From Hyalella azteca (lineage: Eukaryota > Arthropoda > Malacostraca > Amphipoda > Hyalellidae), in assembly GCF_000764305.2 (NCBI RefSeq), contig NW_025939761.1:23004-87003 (forward strand): a stretch of DNA of 64,000 nucleotides. The letters run 5' to 3'. Below are positions 44,720-55,495 of this stretch, one piece after another (within the stretch, counting starts at the first letter, position 1; each line of letters begins with the position of its first letter). Both the position numbers and the translations under genes were made by a program. Under the pieces are notes generated by a model. That model ran no database searches and was not told where the DNA came from. It saw only the letters and a program-made list of their open reading frames with translations.

Positions 44720-46058
44720 TGGTATATTACATTGAAGTTAATTCGGTTGAAATTTCACAGCACATCCTGTCACTCATATTTGTGGTCGAAGACTTCAATT
44801 TTTTCAATTTTACCTATTAATGCATTGACATATATATACTTGTCCGTGCTCCTCTTACTGCCGTAGTCTCACAGTTAATGAGTTAAGAGCGTCCTGGACC
44901 ATGGAAGTAATCATGCATGCACATGATTCTCGAAAAATGCTATGGATGAAGCGGCGAGAGATGTTGCGAGTACTTTACATTGATCCATTTTTACTGGAGA
45001 AAGCCTTAAGGCTGAGCTTTGCATAAATGGAAAGAGAGATGACTTGCAACAGAACAATCAGTAATGAACACGGCTGGCGAAACTTCCAATGAAGCAGCAA
45101 GTGTATGACTCGCAATTTGAACACGACACTTCAGAACTCATTACTGAGTTGCGGTCATACCATATCCTAGATTTCAATTAACAAATTAAGTGTAATAACT
45201 ACAGAATATAATATTTATTCTGGAAAATAATCCACTTAATATTCGTCTCTGTTGCTTATATGGAAATAAGAACCGACATTCTATCAACTGACTTTCGTTC
45301 AAATGAATGCTGGGGTCAGATTTTGATCAATGAGACCTTGGCAAATTAACTATAAGCGGCCAGCAACTTTGAAAACAGCTCTCTAAACATGAAGTATGGC
45401 CAGCATGTAAAGTTCGAAGTAGAATTTTAGTCTTTATATAGTGTTAAATTTTTCCATTCGAATAAACAGCAGCTATATTTGTCATGCGGTTTTCTATGAA
45501 TCAGGAACTCTATTGAGACAGTACAATAGTCTCAATAGTGAGCAACATTTCAGTAACGCTTCGCAGCGAAGTCAATACGAGGCAAGTTTCGACGATTGTC
45601 ACTCGTCCAAAGATTTTTCAAATGGTTGCCGGTTCGCTTTACGAGAACGTCAAACGTTCACACCAAGTAATTAAAATACAATTTTTTCGAATTTTAAGCG
45701 AATTTTATAGTTGATTTTATCTCTGGAAATATATATAACTCGACACTTTTAATGTATTTATTCTGCATTAAGAATTATTTTCAATGAACTTTTTATGGTT
45801 TATAAATCTAGTGCCGGCAACTATTAAAAGCTTCTAGAGCTTTGTGATCATTTAGGCAGTTGAAGCTGAAGAGCCCCGACACTAAAAATCCAGAGATCCA
45901 AAATAATTGTCCGCAAACCGGTTACCAATTTATTATTTATATGCTTGCCCTACTGAAAAACATTTTAACAAAAATTGCCGAAATAGTGTTCAGAAATCTC
46001 TTATATACTGCATTACTTGAAATCTTCTACTTTTTACTTAATTTTCTTTCTTGTTCAG
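44720..46058. other. No gene supported; one hairpin
   Basis: AT-rich. CTATTGAGAC (45510-45519) and GTCTCAATAG (45529-45538) form a perfect 10-bp stem with a 9-base loop. No other structure was noted. Confidence 0.5.
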
Positions 46059-46126
46059 TTCGTCTACAGTTCCAATACCTACGTAGAAGCATTGACGAAC
46101 TTGCGGTACTATACCAAGTGACTTGA
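46059..46126 (+). CDS. Candidate terminal exon, unknown
   Basis: A strong acceptor (AATTTTCTTTCTTGTTCAG) is followed by two frames that stay open to nearby stops: FVYSSNTYVEALTNLRYYTK (phase 0, TGA at 46119) and RLQFQYLRRSIDELAVLYQV (phase 1, TGA at 46124). An AATAAATAAT lies about 40 bp further on, suitable for polyadenylation. Which frame is used, and whether any upstream exon exists, is unknown. Confidence 0.3.
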
Positions 46127-47139
46127 AGTTCTCAAATTTCAAAAAAAGATTTTGAACAATTAAATAAATAATTAAAAATCAGGCCGTTTTTCTCGGCCCC
46201 CCCCTCGTACTTAGTTTTTATTCAACGGCATTCTTTCTTTTGTATGGAGAAATGAATTTTATAATGAATGAAATGATATGTTTAACATGATAAAAGTGTG
46301 ATAAGTAAATTTCAATGCCTTTTGGTCTCAAATTATCTGTATTGTATTACTAACCAATTACTTATCTAAGCGCATCAATGGCATACGTTTGCGTTCACTC
46401 GTTCGAGAGAGCATGGCAGCTTGCCCAAAAAATAAATAAATTCGTTTTAAAATCAAAAATACAATCCTAATGTTCCTTCCTGCCTTTTATGGGACCATCT
46501 TCTGATATATTGTGTCATTTCTTGCTAGGAATTGTGCTATACCGTCTCCATCAAGGGATGAAACCAAAAATTTCCGAGCAGTTACACTGCAAGTGCTCCA
46601 CTTGACGTTGCTATTTACGTCGCTTTCACACAAGTTCCCTTCTTTACATTCAGTTAATTATGTTAATGCTTTGCAATTATTTGTCTCAGCCTGCATCCTC
46701 AATTATTTTAATTAATAGAGTAGAGGGGAATCTGATTTAACTGAAAAATATTTTCCCCTTCACATAACCGAATCCGGGAAGTCAATCCATGCATGTCGTT
46801 CTGCACACATGGCAGCTCTGTTTGTCTAATTGATTTTGGCACGAAACGAAATAGGGATATTCGATTTCATTTTTAGTGACAATTTTATAGGAATTCTAGA
46901 AAATTTTTCCATCTGATCGATGTAACGATCTTGAACGGGTGCGTGATGTTGAACGAAATGTGTGTTACTCTATTTTATTTTTTTTGGTACGTATTAAGGA
47001 AATGAACAGTTGTAATTTTTCATTTTTGGACGCAAATACGAAATTAAATTCGATGATTAAACTTACCTAAGAGGCTCAAAAATTATTTTGTTTCAAACAT
47101 AAATGCCGTGCAAGCTAAAATACCGATCATAATTAAGTT
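46127..47139. other. No gene supported
   Basis: AT-rich, with a C-run at about 46197-46205. Confidence 0.5.
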
Positions 47140-47574
47140 ATGTGGTGCACAGTTTGTGAAGTGTATTGTCTAAGACAAATGAAACTACGTACGTATTTCA
47201 TATCAAACAATATTATATTTCTTCCACTACTCCCAGTCACGTGCAGCAAAATTTACGGCCAGGAGCTGCGCAAAATAGTAACAATTTTCTTTATTAAAAT
47301 ATTAACAATTTTCTTTATTAAAATATTAACAATTTTCTTTATTAAAATATTAACAATTTTCTTTATTAAAATATTAACAATTTTCTTTATTAAAGCAGTG
47401 GCCTTTGATGTTTTCCTCACACGGACGGCAAATATTCTCATTGTCGGTGGGCGTGTGAGAAGAGTTATGGCGTCATCACAACAACAAAAGCTGATCGTGG
47501 CAGCTTCTGATCTCATAAGACATCAAACGTCGTTTCTGGGCATCGACCTCATAGCTCAGAATATTTACCGATGA
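47140..47574 (+). CDS. 144-codon ORF through a 24-bp minisatellite
   Basis: The longest uninterrupted frame in the window. Its middle is the 24-bp array, which adds (ILTIFFIK)n. The part after the array is GC-richer and coding-like (AVAFDVFLTRTANILIVGGRV, then ASSQQQKLIVAASDLI), ending at a TGA. The first ATG lies in a poor context, and no domain or secretion signal is clear. The repeat lengthens the frame artificially, so I regard it as a doubtful gene. An internal exon covering 47395-47574 is an alternative. Confidence 0.25.
   Translation: MWCTVCEVYCLRQMKLRTYFISNNIIFLPLLPVTCSKIYGQELRKIVTIFFIKILTIFFIKILTIFFIKILTIFFIKILTIFFIKAVAFDVFLTRTANILIVGGRVRRVMASSQQQKLIVAASDLIRHQTSFLGIDLIAQNIYR
47281..47394. 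repeat. 24-bp minisatellite, 4.75 copies
   Basis: Unit ACAATTTTCTTTATTAAAATATTA, with five copies of the 18-bp core and essentially no divergence. This indicates recent expansion. The period is a multiple of three, so frames on both strands stay open through it. Confidence 0.92.
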
Positions 47575-49604
47575 TGGTTTCTCTGCCTCAAAAGTTCAAA
47601 AAAATGTCGTCTTCAAAGGAAATTTCTCCATCAGCATAATGACTTACACATTCTAAGGAGCTACACATCACATGTACATTCATCATCTTTCACGCGCAGC
47701 GGCTATGAATTTTTTGATGAAAATAATATTAATTATTACGGAATGAACGGTTTGTTCTTGAGATTTGCCGTCAAATTTCATTACATTATGCACGCTGGCT
47801 GCGAGATCAAGGGACAAATGAGAAATTTTTTGTATCATCCGTGCAAATATTTGCTTCCCTGATGTTCGCGGGTAACCGTAATTGCACTGTGATTAATAAT
47901 AACCGTAATTAATAAATGACCGTAATAATATAAGCGAAACATCTCATGAGGCATGACAACGCCCCTGCGGAAATTAACTTCGACTTATCCTCTCTAGATC
48001 TTATTTTATTTCCCTTGCGTTGAGAAACGTATCAGCTACAGCGGGATGCTGACAGCGTGCTACCCATCGGCTTTCAATATGCCAGCGAAGTAAACGAAAG
48101 TTAATTTGTGAAGAAGGGTAGAGAGTTATGCTTTTTTCATAAAATATTTACCAACAATAAACGATTAACATGCATAAAACATCGGAAAATTTTGTCGGCA
48201 TGGAACGGTAATTTTTTCGGAAAGGCAGAAACAGCGGTGCCGACGAGAGTACCCATTCTAGTCCACTCTGGCGATTCTTGTCCACTCGATACTATCTCTA
48301 GTCCAATCATGCCCGCTGAATGATGGCCAATCAACTCTTCTCATGTCGATTTATTTCTTGTCTACTCATGCCAACTTTTGACTACTCATATCATCTCAGT
48401 CATCCTCGCCCACGCCAACACAAGTCTTTTCGTGCTCACTCGAACCCACCCGTGTCCACTCTATTGTTTTTGTTCTGTGTTACTAATCATATCCATTGAT
48501 CAATCATGCGTACTCATTCCATTTAGTGCTAACTAACGCCCTCTATGGAATGATATCATGCAGAATCATATCAGTTCTGGACAACTCAAGTCTTTTCATG
48601 CCACTCGTACATGCACTGCACTCACATGCACGCTTTCTCGTGCCTACTAATGTTCAATTATGCGACTTCTGTCAATTTATTATCAATGCGAACGCTATAG
48701 CGTTCACGCCTTAAATTGCAACAGCCGTAGCATTGAAAAGCTTATTTTATACTCTCTTCATTGTGATAATCCCCCCCCTCAGAATGGTTGAAACCGAATT
48801 AAAAGTTAGGACAGTTGAAAAAAACGTAGATGACTTAACATAAATGTTCGTTTTGAACTGATTAGTTTTTAACCGTCCAGGAGTCGATCGTGATACTTTT
48901 GTTTTTCTATCTAAGATTGAGAGTATTCTTATTATGATTAAATGTTCTAGAGTTGCAAACTCATTGAAATTCTCCAATTAATTCCTGACCAGCCCCATTC
49001 GGTCTTCGCTAAAAGGGAATCTGTAATCGCAATAAAATTTTAGGACCCGGCTGTCCAAAAATCGTGGTTGGTTTTTCCCGTGCCAAGAAAGTTTTCCAAT
49101 TTCTAATTTAGGGAAAAAATTAGAAATTTAATGTATGCAATTAAAGAAACAAATTTATTAGGATAATTATGAATGAAAACTTATCATGTATCAGGATAAC
49201 GAGTTTGATGGAAACAATTGGGTAAGGATGTGAATAACATTTGATTAAATGTGTACAGGGGCATCAAGACTCTATATATTGCTCCAATATTAATTTATAA
49301 AACATTTATTATTTGGAACCTTCATTTTTTTATAGAAATGAATGGACACTCAATTTACGCAACCAGTGAAGGGATGATAACGCTGTAAAATAGCTTTCAA
49401 ACTGTCGGTTGCGCGTCAAAAAAAAATATTAGTGGATAAAACTCTATGGACCTCTGAACTTGCTGTGATATAAGTCATGACGAAAAGCTTATGCGGCCCT
49501 TGGTCCTTGGGCTAACAAAGAAATCCGTCGTAATATTGCTGTGGGAGGCGGGCAAAAAAATGATAATTTCATTTGCCGAATTGTAAACATACTATTTTTT
49601 TCAG
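47575..49604. other. No gene; low-order repeat at 48250-48660
   Basis: Between about 48250 and 48660 short words such as CTCATGCC, GTCCACTC and CTACTCAT recur at irregular 20-30 bp spacing, which suggests an old decayed tandem repeat. The rest is featureless. Confidence 0.4.
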
Positions 49605-49835
49605 AAGAACGATAAAGCTCCAAGTCCTCGAACTACAGAGCCGCTAACATTTTCAGAAAAAAAGTTGAAGATTTTGGCACAAAATCCAATTGGATTTTTT
49701 TCCAATCCAACCGTTCTCATATCATATATGAACAAGTGCCTGATCAGATATTTGACCATTAAATTCACAACAAACAGTAAATTGGTTAAACTATTGGGCA
49801 GTAAACGATTGGGTAGTAAACAATTACAGGAATAA
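49605..49835 (+). CDS. Candidate 76-codon terminal exon, unknown
   Basis: A strong acceptor (ACTATTTTTTTCAG) ends at 49604. The phase-0 frame from there is open for 76 codons to TAA at 49833-49835. An in-frame stop at 49584 lies just before the acceptor, as expected if coding starts there. Residues are mixed and coding-like (KNDKAPSPRTTEPLTFSEKK, then LAQNPIGFFSNPTVLISYMN) and end in a basic KLLGSKRLGSKQLQE. No family is recognised. The upstream exon would need a phase-0 donor. The minus strand of the same segment is also open, which lowers confidence. Confidence 0.38.
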   Translation, partial: KNDKAPSPRTTEPLTFSEKKLKILAQNPIGFFSNPTVLISYMNKCLIRYLTIKFTTNSKLVKLLGSKRLGSKQLQE

Positions 49836-51948
49836 GGCAATTCGTAGAAATAGTGTTCCTGTTAATACTGTGATCGGGCTTCACAAAAGAACAGAAGTCA
49901 TTGATAAATACAAAGAGTAGTAAATCCTTAAGTCATAATGCATTGGCAATCTACATGGAACGAAAGCATTATCAAATGACAACAATTTAACTCAACAATT
50001 CCCCTTAAAAGCTTTATGCATTTCTAGATTCCGGAAGTTCATTCATGATGAACGTGTAACTAACTTCCTTTAGATAACCTTCTATTGCGATCAATAATTT
50101 TAAATTCTTATCAACTTGATTATACAAACTTGAAAACTACCCCGTTTTGGTCCATCCGCGAGATAGGTGTGTTGAGACGCCAACCCTCTTGATGTCTTAA
50201 TTCGCTGAAAGCAATTTATCACATTATCAATGATCACATTATTGCAAAGATAAGATTTCTAGGCAATCTTCTCCTTTAACATGTTAGAATCTATTATGTG
50301 AATTATTATGCACTTTGAGAATGGGTGATAAATATGTGTACATCGCATTTTGCTCATCTAGGCTGCTTACGACACAATACGATTGAATGTCTTAAAAGCA
50401 AGTTCCATATTTAATTGTGGTTATGTTATGAGCTCTTTTTGCTAAAAAGCTTCCAATAATTTATTAAAATTCTCACTTCTTTCACTTCCAACGTGCTAAG
50501 CATGTGCCTGATTCATTCGATAAAATTTAACGAAATTTCTGAGCCGATCTGCAACAGTGGACTCTCTGCCAGCTTACGATAGAAATTCGATTTTGTACAA
50601 TTAACGGAAAAGATCGTGCGTAAAATTATCCCTTAGAAGCATTTAAAAGTTGAAACAGTTAATTTTATGTCAAAGCAATTAATTTTATCTCCTGAAAACC
50701 TAGTATTACACTATATCAGTAAGAACTTAATGTTGTACTTCATCCTAATCAAACACACACAAAGTTCATTTTCTTAGCTCTCACTGATCCTCATTATGTC
50801 CATCGGGTTTTGATAACAGATATTAAAACTAAGTAACTTTATGTAATAAAATGTCCACTCATTGCCTGCTACAGGAGAGGACGGGAAGAGTGTCTTTTTT
50901 TAAATGTCTTCCTTATTAGTAGCACAGCAGCCGTGGTATGTATTTATTTTACGATTCATGTAATTATTTATTTCGTGACAATACGATTCTCACTAGCCCA
51001 AATAGCAATGCAAATAAAATTGAATCGAAAAATTGTAAAATTTTAGTGGAAATCTCTGAAGATACTGAGATGACAAGTCCTGAACAAAGTAGAAACATGT
51101 AAATCCTTAACGAAACGTAATGTGGTGTACCAGGTACGTAATCTGTAACGTAAAATTTAAATTATATTTTTTCAAACATATTTTAGCAAAGTTTCATAAA
51201 ATTTTAATATATCAAGTATTACACTACGCAAAATGATATCCACCATGTTAAATAAGGCGTCGTCCACCTGCACCCACGCCATAACATAAATGGAACGCTT
51301 GCTGAACTCGTACGGTTTATGTCAGGAGCGATTATTTTAAGTACATCATTAATGTATCGTCAAGGGAGAAGGCTTGACAGCTAAATAAATATTTTGTCAG
51401 TTATGCACTACGATGTCGGTTAATTAATGTACCTGTGAGTTGTATAGGCAGTCAACGGTAGGAAAATCTGTCCAACTGCTTGACAATAATCGAGTATTTA
51501 ACTTGTTGATATTAATCCTCGCCTATTGAATGTCTGATTTTGTCTCGGATAACTATGAAATACCTCTTCACGTTTCGAATCATTATGAAATTTATCGTGT
51601 TATGTTTTTATGTGTCACGTAACGTTTCATAATCCCCAGGTTACTGCTTCTAAATTGCTAGATAAAATTATGGTTCATTTTTATTACTTGACTAGGATAA
51701 TTTTTATCCATTGTCTCTTAAATTATTTCCTGTATTGTTTCCTGTTTCCTTATAATTATTGTTTCGTATTTCTTCTCGCTGTCTCGATTTATTTTTAGAA
51801 AACGTTTCCCAGACGCGAGGTTCACGCCACAGAAATGGGAATGAACCGAAGACGCACCGCCAAGAGCTCTCAGATTAGGAAAGTAGACTTTAGTGGCTTT
51901 CCGTCTTCGAGTCAGAGCCTTTGATTAATAACTGCGAGTGTGTTAATA
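49836..51948. other. No gene supported
   Basis: AT-rich, without recognised repeats or exons. Confidence 0.5.
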
Positions 51949-52105
51949 AAAAATGTAACTTAGTACTCACTGCAGTGAGTGACAGAGAGCGCATTTTCTC
52001 ATCGACGAAAACTTGAGGTCACGGACGGACGGACAGACAGACAGACAGACAGACGGACATGGCGAGCACAATAGTGCATTTTTTCCATAAATGAGAAAAT
52101 GCGCT
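51949..52105 (-). mobile_element. Short inverted-repeat element, copy C
   Basis: Minus-strand copy. On the plus strand it reads palindrome ACTCACTGCAGTGAGT (51965-51980), AGCGCATTTTCTC (51988-52000), a GGACGGACAGACAGAC microsatellite, GTGCATTTTTTCC and GAGAAAATGCGCT (to 52105). It has the longest microsatellite core of the four copies and appears complete. Confidence 0.82.
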
Positions 52106-54938
52106 AAAAAGGTACCAATTACGAGTACAATATTAGTATCTATTAATTTTGAATACTTTTGATTTCAATTAGGAAGAATTTAAATATTTTTATATTTTTA
52201 GAGGGATTTGCAATCACCTAAAAAAGAGATCCTGTCTTGTTTGAACTTTTGTAGTAGCTGTATCGCCGAAACTCGATATTTCAGTCCAATGTATCAGGGG
52301 GGGGGGCATACATCCGATATTTTAACACGTTCATGTTTTTCTAATCGGAGCACACATAAGCAAACCCATTAACTGTTATAAACAAACTTTCTTAATTTTA
52401 GTGAATGGCTAAGTAGTTCATGTATGCATGGCCACGTCTTCGTTCGGAATTTTTGATATGGAGAGAGAATTAGAGTAATTGTCATTTACTTTTTAAAATA
52501 TTCTGAGCTCTAATACAATTTTCCTTCCTACTTCCAAATATAATTCATTCGCCGTGTCGGATGGCAACATTTACATTCCGTAATGAATTTGTGCGGCATG
52601 AAACTATAGATTATGATACTCGTGTTGCAAACACCGCGCACAGTGTCACAAATTCAAGCAGTGTTTACATGCTGCTATTTACTACGAATCCTAAGAAATA
52701 TGTCAGTGTTGCGATGCCCGAATTATTCCTAAATATTCAGATATAATCCTTCTGAAAACAGTATTCACGTTATTCTGCTGGAAAAATATGTTAGTTTAGC
52801 AGTATATATAGCGAAAAATTTTCTTTTCTTGTTCATGGGGTTTGGAATTAACTGCTTATTATATTCTTCTAAGGGATGGTTTAGAATCTTCAATGTGGAA
52901 AAAATTGTATTCAGCATTCGTTATAGACACGTTTTTAGAACCGTTTTATCAATATTTGTGTTGACACCCACCTTTGACGCTCATGAATTGGCTATAAATA
53001 CAGAATAAAGTATTAGATTTCTTTTTGAAAGTAACATCGGAATTCCTTGGAAGACCATGGGCATAAATCGTCTGAAAAAAATAATCGGTTGATATTGTTC
53101 TCACAAAATTTTTGCTATTCTGAAAATATTCAGCATGCAAGTGTAGCCGGATTTTTAAATTTTTTCTCAGTTAAGGCTGCGCTCTCTGATATTACATATA
53201 CTCCTAACATATGTTTCTTCTTCACCCAACGGAGCAACAATGCCAATTTCTTCGAGTCTTCGCGTCAATTGAGATCAACTTTCTGATTATTTCAAGTTAT
53301 CTTGGTTCTCCAAGCGGCGGAACTGGGCTCTTGAGTACAAATTTCGTTCTTTTTTATTTATTTTTTTTTTGCTTTTTGCAATTTTTTTTATGAGGATCTG
53401 CACGACTGCAGCTGCGCTCGGCTCTCCAGCATCACATGGTGTGAAAAATCTTTACCCGCATCTCCGGACAAAACCTTTTCATTTTCCTTGGTTTTGAGCA
53501 GAGAAAAACCTCGAGTTTTTCACTTGTGTCAGGTTTTATTTCCGTGGCTTGAAAGACCGGACGCGCTGCATGGAGTGCCATCCTTTTGAGCCTGATGTAT
53601 ACAAATTCTTTTTATATTTTTCTAAAAAGTGACACCATGTACATTTTTTGCGGAATGTTAAAGTTTAGAACTGATGAATTACTTATTATGACAACTCGGG
53701 TGACAACTCGATTAATAATATTGTCTTATGTTTGTTGAGAGTTCATAATTTATGTATTTATGAATAAAAGATATCGTAATTGTTATATTAGCTTAAATAG
53801 GTACGAGCTTTAAACCTGATTTCTGACTAAAGCAGACGTTTCGCCTTATATAAACCGTTTACAGCATGATTTTGAAAAAGGCCTCATATTGTGAAAATAA
53901 CTGCTTGTTATTTAGATACGAGTTATTCTATATTCTAAGAATTTGAAAACTATAGACGAGAAGATAAAATTTATTCTATTGCTACTGTTTTCTGCATTGA
54001 AGATAATCATATATTTCGTGTAATTTTCCGATTATTCTTCTTTAAATTAATTTAAATCTCTGCTGACATTGCAATTATTTTTGCTGGCTAATTAAAGATT
54101 TTTTCAAATTCATTTACAACATAACACTCGAGAAATAAATTAATATAGTATACCTCTATACCAAGGTTCTGTCAAATCGCTATTATTTGAGTTTCCATGC
54201 ATGACACAAATTATATCTTTACGATATATTTCGTACATACATACTGACATTTGATTATGAATTGAATGTTCCTGATATTTTAATTAATTTCCAAAAATAT
54301 AATTCAGAGAAAAAGATCTTGTTACGACGATTTGAAATCTGACTTCTGTCATCACCCATGATCTGTGGACAATATCATGAACCTAAAAAGAATTGTTCAA
54401 ACCTTTTGGAATAGATTTATTCAACATAAACATGTATGCAACAACTATTTTACATTGGTGCCTATTTAAGTTGTGCAAAAATGCACCGCATTAAATGTAT
54501 CCAAATAATGTACACCTTTGTTTCAGCGGGTAGTTTGAATTGCCGTTTAATTTTTAAGGGTGATTACTTTTCTTTTCCTGATAACGCAAAATTCCCAGAA
54601 ATAATTTCACATTTTTTTTTCACACGGAATCCGTACAAAACGACAGCCTGATTATTTGACTACGAGCAATAGAGTAGACCGCTGATATGAGCTAAAAATT
54701 ATATAATTTGAATTGAAAAACTGGTTCTAATTGGCATTATAACAACAATATTTTAGATGAGACATTATTGTAATATTCGATAAAACATTCGTCAACATAA
54801 CGATCATCAAAAGAAAACATAAAGCACTTATAATCGCTCATTGAACTTAAATCTTAATTCTAAGTCAGGCATTTCGAGCTCAACGTCGTTTTTCCCCTTA
54901 CAGAAAAACGCTCGACATACGTAATTTTTCTCTTTCAG
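52106..54938. other. No gene supported
   Basis: A G-run lies at about 52299-52307. A GC-richer patch at 53395-53600 (GCAGCTGCGCTCGGCTCTCC and onward) has no open frame of note. Short frames at 52561-52746 and 53047-53286 are unsupported. Confidence 0.45.
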
Positions 54939-55147
54939 TGCCTGAACCCGTAATATCAGCTAACATACGAGGCCTGTTCTATGGTGCTCATCAAAACTTT
55001 TATGGCCACCGTATTTGTCTGGGGCCAAAACAAGATAAATGTTTGATTGTAATTACAAAAGTAGACGGAATCATTGCCCAGCGTCATTCACACATCAAAG
55101 CCTCACTCAAGTCGAGATGGCGTTACTTCGAGGGTTTTTATTTGTAA
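54939..55147 (+). CDS. Candidate 69-codon terminal exon, unknown
   Basis: An excellent acceptor (AATTTTTCTCTTTCAG) precedes a phase-1 frame open to TAA at 55145-55147. It reads PEPVISANIRGLFYGAHQNF, then HRICLGPKQDKCLIVITKVDG and a basic end with SRWRYFEGFYL. The phase-0 frame stops after four codons, so only one reading is possible. Phase 1 matches the donor at 38576, so this could be the last exon of gene B across a 16-kb intron, but a one-in-three match is weak evidence. No domain is recognised. Confidence 0.4.
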
Positions 55148-55462
55148 ATTTTTGCTGTTAACGCCTCATTATTCAATAGAAGAGTTCAAGTATGAATCAT
55201 ATAATCTTTATAAAATTATAAATATTGATTTATTGTTGACCTGTACTGTAGATTGAACTTATTCAAACAATCTGCTGAAAATATCTACATACAAGTATGT
55301 GCTCTGTCCCCGCCAGATTTTTATCATGATTTACATTCATGAATTCGTTAAATCGTGTTTTGGTGAATTCTACAAATCTTTTTGAAAGTGCCGTAAGAGT
55401 ATTATTCTCCCCTATTATAGAGCATTACTTGGCTTGCTTTTAATACAGCTTTAGTATGAGAA

Positions 55463-55464
<2 letters not shown>
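55148..55464. other. No gene supported
   Basis: AT-rich sequence with no clear polyadenylation hexamer close to the preceding stop. Confidence 0.4.

Positions 55465-55494
<30 letters not shown>
55465..55494. repeat. (TA)n microsatellite
   Basis: About fifteen uninterrupted AT dinucleotides. Confidence 0.95.

Positions 55495-55495
<1 letters not shown>

Noticed and set aside
49601..49840. 79-codon minus frame
   Set aside because: The plus-strand frame begins exactly at a strong acceptor and is preceded by a stop, so the plus reading explains the open region better.
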